From the NCBI GenBank assembly GCA_000720805.1, contig JODI01000002.1, positions 179,971 through 243,970 of the forward strand: a stretch of 64,000 nt of DNA. Reading direction: 5' to 3'. This DNA is from Streptomyces violaceoruber. GTDB taxonomy: Bacteria; Actinomycetota; Actinomycetes; Streptomycetales; Streptomycetaceae. Of the stretch, positions 55,643 to 64,000 are shown piece after piece (the first letter of the stretch is position 1; each line of letters begins with the position of its first letter). The notes under the pieces are model-generated. The model was given only the letters and a program-made list of their open reading frames with translations. It ran no database searches and had not been told where the DNA came from. The position numbers were made by a program, and so were the translations under genes.

Positions 55643-56197
55643 AACTGATCACACCCTCGGTCGGTCCGCTCTCCCGGCCCGGGGATGCAGCCCCGCGCAC
55701 CCCCGCCAGAACCATCGTGCCACCAACGGGGCCCGCATATGCGGCGCGTGACCCAACGTTGGCCAGGACTCTCCCCGATCACCACGCGGCGACGGGCCCG
55801 GACCGGCTCCCTCCCCGGCTTTCGCACGGCATTTCGACGGGGCACCCGCACAGGACGTTCGGCCCGATCGTTTCCGTGTCCGCACACCATGTACACCGTC
55901 TTCGCGGTGAATTCGAGTTCTCGGCCGGAGCAGCAGAGGCGATCTGCACCACATGCCGACAATGCACCCTTTGGTAGGGGCGAATTGCGGCAAGTAGGTC
56001 AGATGCGGCGGCTCACGACAGCATGCTCTGTGTCGGTCATCACGCTGGTGGCGGCCCCGACTTCAGGGAAACGCGAGTATGCGAAAACGTTAATCAGGAA
56101 CGACTTCCAGGGTTTTACGAAAAGGTATGGCCGAGGCTAGGGTGCCTCAAATGTTCCACGCCGCCTCGTCCCCCGAAAGCGCAGCGAGGTCCCTGTG
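55643..56197. other. Long gap before the acyltransferase gene
   Basis: About 555 bp, the largest gene-free stretch. It becomes less GC-rich near 56060-56140. A promoter-like pair lies at 56114-56143. A 45-codon frame at 56003-56140 has a signal-like N-terminus but its codon use is not Streptomyces-like, so I do not call it. Confidence 0.5.
56114..56143 (+). promoter_or_regulatory. Promoter candidate for the acyltransferase gene
   Basis: TTTACG, an 18-bp spacer, then TAGGGT, ending 54 bp before the ATG. Close to the Streptomyces consensus, but one -35 position is off. Confidence 0.4.
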
Positions 56198-57424
56198 ATG
56201 AATCCGCTGCGACCGCACGGCCAGCACCGGGCGCCACTCCCTCCGACGCAGTCGTCGGCGAACGGAGTGCCGAGTCCGCGTTCGCCGCAGAACCAGCCCG
56301 GCGAACACGCCTCTTCCCGAGCCGCGGCCGGCACCAGCGCCGGCAACCGGCCGGGCAAACAGCGCGACGCGTTCTTCGACAACGCCAAGTATCTGGCGAT
56401 CGTCCTGGTCGCCGTGGCGCACTCCTGGGAGCCCGTCAAGGGCGACAGCCGGATCCTGCAGAGCTTCTACACAGTCGTGTACACCTTCCACATGCCGGCG
56501 TTCATCATCATCTCCGGCTTCTTCTCGCGCAGCTTCGACCTGCGCGCCGACCGGCTCAAGCGGCTGCTGACCGGTGTGGTGGTGCCGTACGTCGTCTTCG
56601 AGACGGCCTACTCCCTCTTCAAGCGCTACGTCGACCACGCGCCCGACCAGGAGATCAGCCTGCTGGATCCCTGGTATCTGACCTGGTTCCTGTGCGCGCT
56701 GTTCATCTGGCGGCTGACCACGCCGATCTGGAAGCTGGTGCGCTGGCCCCTGCCGATCGCCCTCGGTATCGCCATGCTGGCCTCCGTCAGCCCGGAGATC
56801 GGCGACGACCTCGACCTCCAGCGCGTGCTGCAGTTCCTGCCGTTCTTCGTGCTCGGCCTGTGCATGAAGCCCGAACACTTCCGGCTGGTGCGCCGCCGCT
56901 CGGTGCGGATCCTGTCGGTGCCGGTGTTCGCGACCGCGCTGGTCGTCGGCTGGTGGGCCGTGCCCCGGATGAAGACGGGGTGGTTCTACCACCGGGCCGC
57001 CGCGCAGGAACTGGCCGCGCCCTGGTGGTCCGGCCCGGTCATGGTCCTCGCGCTGTTCAGCTGCTCGCTGCTGCTGACGGCCTGCTTCTTCTCCTGGGTG
57101 CCGGGCCGGAGGATGTGGTTCACGACACTCGGCGCGGGCACGCTCTACGGCTACCTCCTGCACGGCTTCCTGATCAAGGGCGGCGAGTTCGGTGGCTGGT
57201 TCGACCACGCCTGGCTGGAGCGTCCGCTCGGCGAGATCTTCCTGAGCGTCCTCGCGGCCGCCGCCGTGACCCTGTTGTGCACCTCGCCGGTGCGCCGGGT
57301 CTTCCGGTTCGCGATGGAGCCGACGATGGAGTGGGCCTTCAAGCGGGACTCCGCCGAGATCGCACGCGGGCGTGACAGGACCGCCGGGCAGGGTGCGCCC
57401 GAGCGCGAGAAGGTCAGCGCCTAG
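56198..57424 (+). CDS. Acyltransferase 3 family membrane protein
   Basis: A protein of about 408 residues of the OafA/acyltransferase-3 type, which moves acetyl or other acyl groups onto sugars or lipids across the membrane. The first catalytic region is DNAKYLAIVLVAVAHSWEP, with the key His; about ten hydrophobic helices follow (for example WYLTWFLCALFIWRL, FLPFFVLGLCMKPEHF, VMVLALFSCSLLLTACFF). The first roughly 60 residues are a Pro/Ser/Arg-rich disordered head, and the C-terminus is charged. The ATG at 56198 (GAGG upstream) is preferred to a GTG three bases earlier. It stands alone, with its own terminator. Confidence 0.85.
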   Translation: MNPLRPHGQHRAPLPPTQSSANGVPSPRSPQNQPGEHASSRAAAGTSAGNRPGKQRDAFFDNAKYLAIVLVAVAHSWEPVKGDSRILQSFYTVVYTFHMPAFIIISGFFSRSFDLRADRLKRLLTGVVVPYVVFETAYSLFKRYVDHAPDQEISLLDPWYLTWFLCALFIWRLTTPIWKLVRWPLPIALGIAMLASVSPEIGDDLDLQRVLQFLPFFVLGLCMKPEHFRLVRRRSVRILSVPVFATALVVGWWAVPRMKTGWFYHRAAAQELAAPWWSGPVMVLALFSCSLLLTACFFSWVPGRRMWFTTLGAGTLYGYLLHGFLIKGGEFGGWFDHAWLERPLGEIFLSVLAAAAVTLLCTSPVRRVFRFAMEPTMEWAFKRDSAEIARGRDRTAGQGAPEREKVSA

Positions 57425-57453
57425 TCCCCCGGTTCCTCGACCAGCTCACCACC

Positions 57454-57491
57454 TGACCGGGAAGCGCACGTTCGCGTGTACTTCCCGGTCA
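57454..57491. terminator. Terminator between the acyltransferase and DUF6177 genes
   Basis: A 17-bp stem with one mismatch and one G-U pair (57454-57470 and 57475-57491) and loop TTCG, in the gap between the convergent genes. Confidence 0.75.
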
Positions 57492-57612
57492 GTCGTGTGC
57501 GGGCGGTGGGTAAGGCCCCTGTCCCGTCACACCGTTCGTCCTCGGGGCGGGTGTGGCCGGGGCGATCGCCGTGCGACCACGCCGCCGGCCCTCGGCTCGC
57601 CCTCTCCAGCCG

Positions 57613-59046
57613 TCACCCCTCCCCCTTCAGATGCCTCATCAGCCGCTCGAAGTCCTGCCATCCCGACAGGTCCGACGGATCCCCGGGCAGGGGGTAGTAC
57701 AGCGCCGGACGCGTCCGTGGGCCCAGTTCGCGCGGGGCCTCGGCGAGCGGGGTGCGGCGGGCGCGGTCGCCGGGCATGGTGCGGACCTCTTCGGCGCCCA
57801 GGACGAAGGCGTACGGCACACCGGGGCCCTCGAAGTGCGGCGGGACGGAGAGGTCGCGGCGGGCCCGGCGGATCTGGACGAGCATGGACTGCAGGTCGTG
57901 CCGGGTGGCGAGGGCCTCCGCGGCGGCCTGGACGGCGTCCGTCGGGACCTGCTCCCCCGGGCCGTACCCGAAGGCCATCGTCACGTCCTCCTCGACGCCG
58001 CCCTTGGTCCGCGTGATGCGGACGGTCGCGAGTCCGGGGCGCTCCGGTGTGCCGACGACGACCAGCCAGGTCGGCGCGGGCGAACGCTCGTACGCCACGT
58101 CGGTCAACTGGCGCAGGGACCAAGGGAGGTTGGCGGGTTCCTCGGTGCCCCAGCCGGACGGCGGCTCGCCGGTGATCTCCCGCCAGACGGCCTCCACGGC
58201 GCCGCCGAGGACGAGGCGGTCGTCGGCCGGATGGACGGTGCGGAAGGAGATCGCGAGCTGGCGTTCGCCGGTGTCGCCCTGTGCGGTGGCGCCCTCCTGG
58301 AAGGTGGCGGCGAGCGGGGTGCGCGGGTCCTCGCGGGTCGCGTCCGGGGGTACGACGGTGGCGAAGAAGCCGTTCTTCCACTCCAGGACGGCGCCGGACA
58401 GGCCGTCGTAGTAGCCGTCCCGTTCGTCCTGCACCACCCAGCGCGAGGGCCAGCCGGGCAGGCTGGCGCGGACCGCCGGGGAGAGGCGGGTGCCGGCGGG
58501 GGTGACGATCTGGAGGCCGAGTTCGGCGTTCGCGGCGGCGCGGAAGGCGTCGGAGAGCCAGGCGGTCATCGCGACCACCGGCCGGTCCTGGATGATGACG
58601 GCGACCTTGTCGGTGAGGACGTCCACGGCGGGCTGGGCGGCGGCCGGGACCGGTGCCACGCTCATGCCGTCCGTGTCGACCACGGCCAGCGACCAGGCGA
58701 CCTCGCGCGGCCAGGCGGTGCCGCCCACCAGGGTGGCGAGCCGGGCGGCGAAGGTGCCGGCGAGCTGCTCGGCCTCCTTGACGCCGGTCGTGGCGCGGGC
58801 CTCGGTCCACCAGTACGGCACCTCGGGCGCGCTCGCGCCGAGCAGCCGTTCGGCCTCGCCCCTGACCTGCACCAGCAGGGGCGCCTCGACGGAGACCAGC
58901 GGGCGGCCCTGCTCGTCGCAGAGCTGCACCACGGCGCCCTCCCCCTCGGTGCCCACGAGTCGGTCCGGGCCGCCGGAGAGGAGACCCGCGATCACGCTCA
59001 GGGGGTCGGGCATCTTCTTCGTGAGGGTGATGACGTCCTTCGTCAT
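57613..59046 (-). CDS. DUF6177 family protein of a type VII secretion locus
   Basis: A 477-residue protein matching, from memory, the DUF6177 proteins found next to eccC in Streptomyces type VII secretion loci. No signal peptide or membrane helix is seen; the body alternates sheet- and helix-forming blocks (AVAVIIQDRPVVAMTAWLS, YYDGLSGAVLEWKNGFFAT, LPWSLRQLTDVAYERSPAP). The function is not known; its constant place downstream of eccC suggests a role in secretion or substrate handling. The start at 59046 follows the eccC stop by about four bases, so the two are probably co-transcribed. Confidence 0.75.
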   Translation of the reverse strand: MTKDVITLTKKMPDPLSVIAGLLSGGPDRLVGTEGEGAVVQLCDEQGRPLVSVEAPLLVQVRGEAERLLGASAPEVPYWWTEARATTGVKEAEQLAGTFAARLATLVGGTAWPREVAWSLAVVDTDGMSVAPVPAAAQPAVDVLTDKVAVIIQDRPVVAMTAWLSDAFRAAANAELGLQIVTPAGTRLSPAVRASLPGWPSRWVVQDERDGYYDGLSGAVLEWKNGFFATVVPPDATREDPRTPLAATFQEGATAQGDTGERQLAISFRTVHPADDRLVLGGAVEAVWREITGEPPSGWGTEEPANLPWSLRQLTDVAYERSPAPTWLVVVGTPERPGLATVRITRTKGGVEEDVTMAFGYGPGEQVPTDAVQAAAEALATRHDLQSMLVQIRRARRDLSVPPHFEGPGVPYAFVLGAEEVRTMPGDRARRTPLAEAPRELGPRTRPALYYPLPGDPSDLSGWQDFERLMRHLKGEG

Positions 59047-59050
59047 GGAT

Positions 59051-62000
59051 TCACCTGGTCCCCGTGTAGACGGTCTGGATCAGCCGGTTGGACTGACCCC
59101 TGCGCACCAGCACTCCTCGGCCGGGCGGCTGCGCGCTGGCGTACACGCCGGGGAAGAGCTGGCCCTCGCTGCGGTCGCCCGACATCACCAGTGCCGACGA
59201 GCCGGACTCGCGCAGGCCCTGCAGCATCGGCTCGTAGAGTCCGCGGGAGGCGCCCGCGACCCGGCGGGTGAGGATGAAGTGCAGGCCGATGTCGACGGCC
59301 GAGGGGATGTACGGCACGAAGGGCGCGAGCGGCTGCTGGCCTGCGGTGGTGAGGACGTCGTAGTCGTCGACGAGGATCACGATCCGGGGGCCGGAGAAGC
59401 TGCCCGGTTCCAGGTCCTCGGTGTCGGCGCTCTCGTCGGGCAGCCGCTTCTCCAGCTCGCCGGCGATGCCCGCGGCGAGACCGGCGGCGAGCTTGGAGTT
59501 GTAGGCGTAACCGCCCCGGTACTCCTCGGGGATGGCGCCGCGCAGGCCGCGCCGCGGGTCGAAGACGCCGAAGACGAGTTCGTCGTCGCCGTAGCGCTCG
59601 ATCAGGCCCTGCGCGATCACCTTGATCAGGTTGGTCTTGCCGCACTCGCTGTCGCCCATGATCATCAGGTGCTGGTCGTGCTGGAACAGATCGAGCAGGA
59701 CGGGCGCCAGCTGGGTCTGGTCGAGGCCGATCGGGACGCGGCGCGGTTCGGCCGCGGGGCCGGGCAGCAGCTCGGGCTCCAGGACGTGCGGCAGGACCCG
59801 CACCGGCTGGGCGACCTCGCCGGTCCACGTGGCGCGGAGCTGGCGGGCGGTGCGCTCCAGGACCGCGCCGAGGTCGGCGGTGTCGGCGAGGCCGTCGACG
59901 CGGGGCAGGGCGACCTGGGCGAACAGCTTGCCGTCGGTGAGGATGCGGCCCTTCTCCTCCGGGGAGAGGGTCTCGCCGAGCTTGCGGTCGATGCTGGACT
60001 CGCTCGGGTCGTTCAGGCGCAGCTCGACCCGGGTGCCGAACTGGGACTGGGTGGCGATGCGCACGTCGTTCCAGCGGAGCATGCCGGCGACGACGTGGAT
60101 GCCGTAGCCGCCGCCGCGCTTGAGGATGTCGATGACGGCGTCGTCGAGGTTCTCGAAGTCGTCGCGCAGGGCGCCGAAGCCGTCGATGAGCAGCACGATC
60201 TCGGTGGATGCCAGCTCGGGCACCCGGCCCGCGGCGCGGAGCGTACGCAGTTGCTCCAGCGAGTCGATGTTGTGGATGCGGAAGAGCTCCTCGCGCTGGT
60301 CGAGCATGGCGCGTACGGAGTCGATGGTGCGGGCGGCGCGTTCGCGGTCGGCGCGGCCGGCGACCCCGCCGACGTGCGGGAGCCCGGACAGGGCCTGCAG
60401 GCCGCCGCCGACCAGGTCGAGGCCGTAGATGCCGACCTCTTGCGGGGTGTGCGTGAGGGACAGCGAGAGGGCCAGGGAGCGCAGCAGGGTGGTCTTGCCG
60501 GACTGCGGGCCGCCGATGACCGCGGCGTGGCCGCCGGAGAGCGTGAGGTCCAGGTACCACTGGCCCTGCCACTGCCTGGTCGGGTCGTCGAGGATGCCCA
60601 GCGGCACCTGGAGCGGGCCGCGCCGCTTGGCGAGCTGCATGCCGCGCGCGCCCACCTCCACGGGCCCGGCGACCTTGTCGAGGGGGACGGCGGCGGGCAG
60701 CGGGGGCAGCCAGATCTGGCGTACCGAGCGGGCGCCGGCGTTCTCCAACTGGTTGATGAGGACGCCCAGTTGGGTGGGTCCGGTCTCCCGGCGCCGCATC
60801 TGGGGCTCCTCGGCGCCCGAACTCTCGTCCTGCCCGAGGGTGTTGTACGCCTCGTACGCCAGGGCCAGCGGCCCGGTGTCCTCGGCGTCGCGCTCCACGG
60901 GGCCGCTGTAGGCGCCGGAGACGTAGCTGGCCTTGAACCGCTCGTAGTGGCTGGTGTCGACCTTGAGGTAGCCGAAGCCGGGCAGCGGGGGTAGGTGGAA
61001 GGCGTCCGTGGTGTCGAGGACCGTACGGGACTCGTCGGCGGAGAAGGTGCGCAGGCCGAGCCGGTACGACAGGTAGGTGTCCAGGCCCTTGAGCTTGCCG
61101 CCCTCGATGCGCTGGCTGGACAGCAGCAGGTGGACGCCGATGGAGCGGCCGATGCGGCCGATGGACAGGAACAGGTCGATGAAGTCCGGCTTGGCGGTGA
61201 GGAGTTCGCCGAACTCGTCGATCACCACGAACAGGTGCGGCAGCGGGTCCAGGTCGGGGCGCTTCTCGGCGCGCAGGGCGGCGTAGTGGCCGATGTCGGC
61301 GACGTTGCCCGCGTTCTTGAGCACCTGCTGGCGGCGCTTGACCTCGCCGGCCAGGGAGGCGTGGACGCGCTCGACGAGGCCGGCCTGGTTCTCCAGGTTG
61401 GTGATGACGCCGGCGACGTGCGGGAGGTCGGCGAAGGGGGCGAAGGTGGCGCCGCCCTTGTAGTCGACGAGGACCAGCGAGAGGTCCTCCGGCGGGTGGG
61501 TGGCGACCAGGGCGAGGACGAGGGTGCGCAGCAGCTCCGACTTGCCGGAGCCGGTGGCGCCGACGCACAGGCCGTGCGGGCCCATGCCGAGCTCGGAGGA
61601 CTCCTTGAGGTCGAGCAGCACGGGCTCGTGGGAGTCGCTGATGCCGATGGGGACGCGCAGGAACGCCCGTTCGCCGCGCGGCGCCCACATGCGGGTCAGG
61701 TCGAGGTCGGCGACGTCGTCGATGCCGAGCAGTTCGGCGAAGTCGACGGGGCCGGTGAGCGGGGCGTCGACCATCGACTCGGCGGACAGCCGCATCGGGG
61801 CGAGCATCCGGGCGAGGCCCTCGGCGAAGGGGGTGCCGATCTCGTCGACGGTGCCGTGGGCGCTGATCGGCTCCGGCATCCGCAGGTCCTCGATGACGAT
61901 CTGTTCGCCGTCGACGGTGATCCGTACGCCGACACTGCCCGGCTCCTGGATCCGCTGGTCCAGCAGATGCAGCACGGTGATGCTCATGTCCCGCAGCCCG

Positions 62001-63025
62001 ACCGCGTCGTCCGGACGCGGCAGGTCCACGGCGTCCTCCCCGTGCCCGTCGGCGACGACCAGCAGCCGGGAGGTCATGGCGAGGGCGTCCTTGCCGGACA
62101 GGCCGCGGCGCACCTCGGCGGCGTAGGAGGCGCGGCGGCGCAGCTCGGGGCCGATCTGGCGGGCCAGTTGGGGCAGCGAGGGCGCGATGCGGCGGGCGGC
62201 GACAGGGCCGTCGAACTGCTCACTGTCGAGCAGGTGGGGCAGCCACTTGGCCCACTCCCAGTCGGCGATCCGGTCGCCGGGCGCGGCCAGCGCCATCGCC
62301 ACGTCGTCGGGCGCGTGAGTGGCGGCGGCCTGCACGAGCAGCGCGCGGGCCACTCTCAGCGTGTCCTCGCGGCTGCCGATGACGCTGATGTTGCCGACCC
62401 GGTCGAGCGGGACGGTCAGCGGGAGTTCGGTGCCGTTGCTGAAGCGGGACACCAGCGCGGACGCCTCGTTCAGCATGAACTGGTCGGGCGGAGTGAGCAC
62501 GGAGGAGCTCGGCTGGCCCACCTTCAGGTCACGCACCGGCATCTCACCGGTGCCGACCCGCACCCGCAGGAAGTCGGCGTCCATCCGGCGCCGCTCCCAG
62601 AGCCGGGCCGGGTCGCGCACGATGTCGTACAGCGCGTCCGGCGGCGGGTTGAGCACCTGGGTGCCCTCGCGCCGCTCCCGCTCCTCCTTCGACAGTTCCT
62701 CCCGCATGTCCTCCAGGTAGGCGAGGTAGGCCTCGCGCTGGGTGCGGCGGGTGCGCTGGGCCTTGCCGCGCTGGGAGAAGACCATGACCATCGAACCGGC
62801 GATGGTGACGACGAGGATGATCGCGCCCAGCCCCGCGAACTGGCTGTTGCGCACGACCGTCATCATCACGACGGACGACATCACACCGGCGACGGGCAGC
62901 AGCGAGGTCGCTATGGAACCCGCCTTGCCCTCGGGCAGGTTGGGCGGCGCCTCGATGGTGCGCGGCTCCGGGGAGGCCGGCGGCCGGGTGGTGCGGGCCG
63001 GCCGGTGGATCAGTCGGGTGCTCAT
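59051..63025 (-). CDS. eccC: Type VII secretion AAA-ATPase EccC
   Basis: A 1324-residue motor of the ESX/type VII system that exports WXG100-type proteins. Two membrane helices lie near residues 38-85 (SLLPVAGVMSSVVMM, LGAIILVVTIAGSMVMVF). Three FtsK/SpoIIIE-type ATPase domains follow, with Walker A motifs GATGSGKS (about 490), GGPQSGKTT (about 838) and GDSECGKTN (about 1123), so all three P-loops are intact, as in EccCa-EccCb fusions. The Walker B-type strand LFVVIDEFGELL supports the first domain. The start is the ATG at 63025, since the frame upstream runs into the next gene. It lies 50 bp downstream of the MinD-like gene. Confidence 0.92.
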   Translation of the reverse strand: MSTRLIHRPARTTRPPASPEPRTIEAPPNLPEGKAGSIATSLLPVAGVMSSVVMMTVVRNSQFAGLGAIILVVTIAGSMVMVFSQRGKAQRTRRTQREAYLAYLEDMREELSKEERERREGTQVLNPPPDALYDIVRDPARLWERRRMDADFLRVRVGTGEMPVRDLKVGQPSSSVLTPPDQFMLNEASALVSRFSNGTELPLTVPLDRVGNISVIGSREDTLRVARALLVQAAATHAPDDVAMALAAPGDRIADWEWAKWLPHLLDSEQFDGPVAARRIAPSLPQLARQIGPELRRRASYAAEVRRGLSGKDALAMTSRLLVVADGHGEDAVDLPRPDDAVGLRDMSITVLHLLDQRIQEPGSVGVRITVDGEQIVIEDLRMPEPISAHGTVDEIGTPFAEGLARMLAPMRLSAESMVDAPLTGPVDFAELLGIDDVADLDLTRMWAPRGERAFLRVPIGISDSHEPVLLDLKESSELGMGPHGLCVGATGSGKSELLRTLVLALVATHPPEDLSLVLVDYKGGATFAPFADLPHVAGVITNLENQAGLVERVHASLAGEVKRRQQVLKNAGNVADIGHYAALRAEKRPDLDPLPHLFVVIDEFGELLTAKPDFIDLFLSIGRIGRSIGVHLLLSSQRIEGGKLKGLDTYLSYRLGLRTFSADESRTVLDTTDAFHLPPLPGFGYLKVDTSHYERFKASYVSGAYSGPVERDAEDTGPLALAYEAYNTLGQDESSGAEEPQMRRRETGPTQLGVLINQLENAGARSVRQIWLPPLPAAVPLDKVAGPVEVGARGMQLAKRRGPLQVPLGILDDPTRQWQGQWYLDLTLSGGHAAVIGGPQSGKTTLLRSLALSLSLTHTPQEVGIYGLDLVGGGLQALSGLPHVGGVAGRADRERAARTIDSVRAMLDQREELFRIHNIDSLEQLRTLRAAGRVPELASTEIVLLIDGFGALRDDFENLDDAVIDILKRGGGYGIHVVAGMLRWNDVRIATQSQFGTRVELRLNDPSESSIDRKLGETLSPEEKGRILTDGKLFAQVALPRVDGLADTADLGAVLERTARQLRATWTGEVAQPVRVLPHVLEPELLPGPAAEPRRVPIGLDQTQLAPVLLDLFQHDQHLMIMGDSECGKTNLIKVIAQGLIERYGDDELVFGVFDPRRGLRGAIPEEYRGGYAYNSKLAAGLAAGIAGELEKRLPDESADTEDLEPGSFSGPRIVILVDDYDVLTTAGQQPLAPFVPYIPSAVDIGLHFILTRRVAGASRGLYEPMLQGLRESGSSALVMSGDRSEGQLFPGVYASAQPPGRGVLVRRGQSNRLIQTVYTGTR

Positions 63026-63075
63026 CGTTGTAGCCCTGTCCTCAGTCCTCGAAATCCCTTCGTGCAGGGGATGGT

Positions 63076-64000
63076 TCAGCGGCTCTTCTGCGAGAGCTGG
63101 AAGACCTCCGCGGCCAGCCGGGTGGCCGCCTGACGGGTGTCCCGCGCGAGCAGTTCGGTACGGATGACGCCGCCCGCCGCCAGATGCCGGTCGTACGGCA
63201 GCACCCGCACGCTCGCCCCGGTCTCCTTCAACTGCTCCGCGGCCTTGCCGAGGTCGACACCGGAGTGCGGCACGGTCTCGGTGAGGACGACGACGGTCGT
63301 GGTCGTGATGTCCCGGGGCAGCCCGCGCATCCACTGCAGGACCGCGTGCGTGCTGGCGATGCCCTCCAACGTCGCCGGCACGGTGAGGATGCGGCCCTGC
63401 GCGGCGGACAGCGCGGTCCGGGCGACCTCGGCGGGCATCGTCTCGCAGTCGACGACGGTCACCCCGAAGTAGCGGCGCATCGACACCATGACCCGCTCGT
63501 ACGCCCTGGTGTCGAGCATCGCCCCGACCTGCCCCTGGCTGCCGGGCAACAGCCAGGCGTTGTCGGGCAGTTTGACGAGGTAGCCGGTGACGTCGAGCAA
63601 CGTCATCTGCGGCTCGACGACCTCGGCGAGGTCCCCGGTGGTCCACCGCAGGCTCTCCGCGCCGAGCCTGAGCGGCAGCGAACCGAGCGCCGGGTCGGCC
63701 TCGACGGCGAGCACCGGGTCCTGGCGGTAGTGCGCGTACGTGGTGGCCAGCAGGGCGGCGATCGTCGTCTTGCCGGAGCCGCCCCGGATGGACGTCACCG
63801 CGATCTGCCGGCCGGTGGTCACCGGCTGCTGCAACACCTCGGCGGTAGCGGTTGTCTCGGCGACCTCACGCGCGGCCGAGGAGGAGACGGTCCGGCGTAC
63901 GGCCCGCAGCGCGCGGGCGCTGAACGGCTCCCCGCGACGCGGTCCGAGCCCCGCGGAGGCGAGCTTCTTGTCGACGACCGGGCGGGAGTCGGGGGTGGCG
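63076..64000 (-). CDS. MinD/ParA-like ATPase of the type VII locus, C-terminal part
   Basis: The right edge of the window cuts this gene; at least 308 codons are inside. The ATPase domain begins at about 63800 with SIRGGSGKTTIAALLATTYA (deviant Walker A with Arg instead of the signature Lys), followed by VLAVEADPALGSLP and VTVVDCETMPAEVARTA. Upstream residues (LRAVRRTVSSSAAREVAE) are a less ordered, basic linker. This resembles the EspI/MinD-like ATPases of ESX loci. The frame remains open to base 64000, so the protein has a longer N-terminal part outside the window. It precedes eccC on the same strand. Confidence 0.8.
   Translation of the reverse strand, partial: ATPDSRPVVDKKLASAGLGPRRGEPFSARALRAVRRTVSSSAAREVAETTATAEVLQQPVTTGRQIAVTSIRGGSGKTTIAALLATTYAHYRQDPVLAVEADPALGSLPLRLGAESLRWTTGDLAEVVEPQMTLLDVTGYLVKLPDNAWLLPGSQGQVGAMLDTRAYERVMVSMRRYFGVTVVDCETMPAEVARTALSAAQGRILTVPATLEGIASTHAVLQWMRGLPRDITTTTVVVLTETVPHSGVDLGKAAEQLKETGASVRVLPYDRHLAAGGVIRTELLARDTRQAATRLAAEVFQLSQKSR

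Noticed and set aside
56003..56140. A 45-codon frame with a signal-like N-terminus
   Set aside because: AT-richer codons than any neighbour and it overlaps the promoter of the acyltransferase gene.
53249..57424. An attachment-site duplication of the tRNA 3' end
   Set aside because: No second copy of the last 20 bases of either tRNA was found in the window, and no integrase gene.

Overview
The window is core Streptomyces chromosome (or a very close relative). It has very high GC, strong third-position GC bias, frequent GTG starts behind GGAGG-type ribosome binding sites, and the conserved order proA/proB ... rplU-rpmA-obg ... rne ... rodA-pbp2-mreD-mreC-mreB-ndk-folC-valS ... clpX-clpP-clpP-tig seen around this locus in S. 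coelicolor. Most genes lie on the minus strand. The plus-strand genes cluster in two accessory-looking patches and one isolated membrane-protein gene.

Layout. (1) 1-2240: proline synthesis, proA (cut by the window edge) and proB, with a small conserved unknown between them. (2) 2572-9775: a cell-wall glycopolymer block: a family-2 glycosyltransferase, a membrane TagF-like polymerase with an unusual coiled-coil insertion, a fused cytidylyltransferase/short-chain dehydrogenase predicted to make CDP-ribitol, and a Tat-exported PhoD phosphatase. (3) 10099-12229: obg, rpmA, rplU. (4) 12440-18225: dTDP-rhamnose genes (rfbC, rfbD, rfbB, rfbA) with a second, larger glycosyltransferase. (5) 18488-23865: RNase E/G with very long repetitive flanks, then a TIGR03936 protein. 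(6) 23914-31226: cargo lying between the two radical-SAM-linked genes: a repeat-built membrane protein without acidic residues in its core, a GNAT, a TerD protein, a DUF899 protein, and a compact ferredoxin / ferredoxin reductase / P450 module next to a divergent marR-tautomerase pair with a clear palindromic operator.

(7) 31278-34918: TIGR03960 radical SAM protein and a CYTH-CHAD protein. (8) 34968-41523: elongation/sporulation wall genes rodA, pbp2, mreD, mreC, mreB. Two of the intergenic gaps here carry short-period tandem repeats. (9) 41780-46972: ndk, a DUF4233 membrane protein, folC, valS. (10) 47109-48107: a PYGQ-repeat membrane protein on the plus strand. (11) 48179-52829: clpX, two clpP genes and tig, with a ClgR-type box upstream of the first clpP. 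(12) 53047-53319: divergent tRNA-Pro(UGG) and tRNA-Gly(UCC). (13) 53320-57424: sparse accessory DNA with a small secreted protein, two small membrane proteins and an acyltransferase. (14) 57613-64000: part of a type VII secretion locus (DUF6177 protein, three-ATPase EccC, and a MinD/ParA-like ATPase running off the window).

How the parts fit: blocks 2 and 4 probably supply activated sugars and transferases for a ribitol- and rhamnose-containing wall polymer. Block 8 is the Streptomyces Mre/spore-wall machinery. Block 11 is the ClpXP protease with trigger factor. The most open question is the P450 module and its adjacent MarR/tautomerase pair in block 6. The membrane protein at 23914-25002 and the tandem repeats between mre genes are the most unusual sequence structures.
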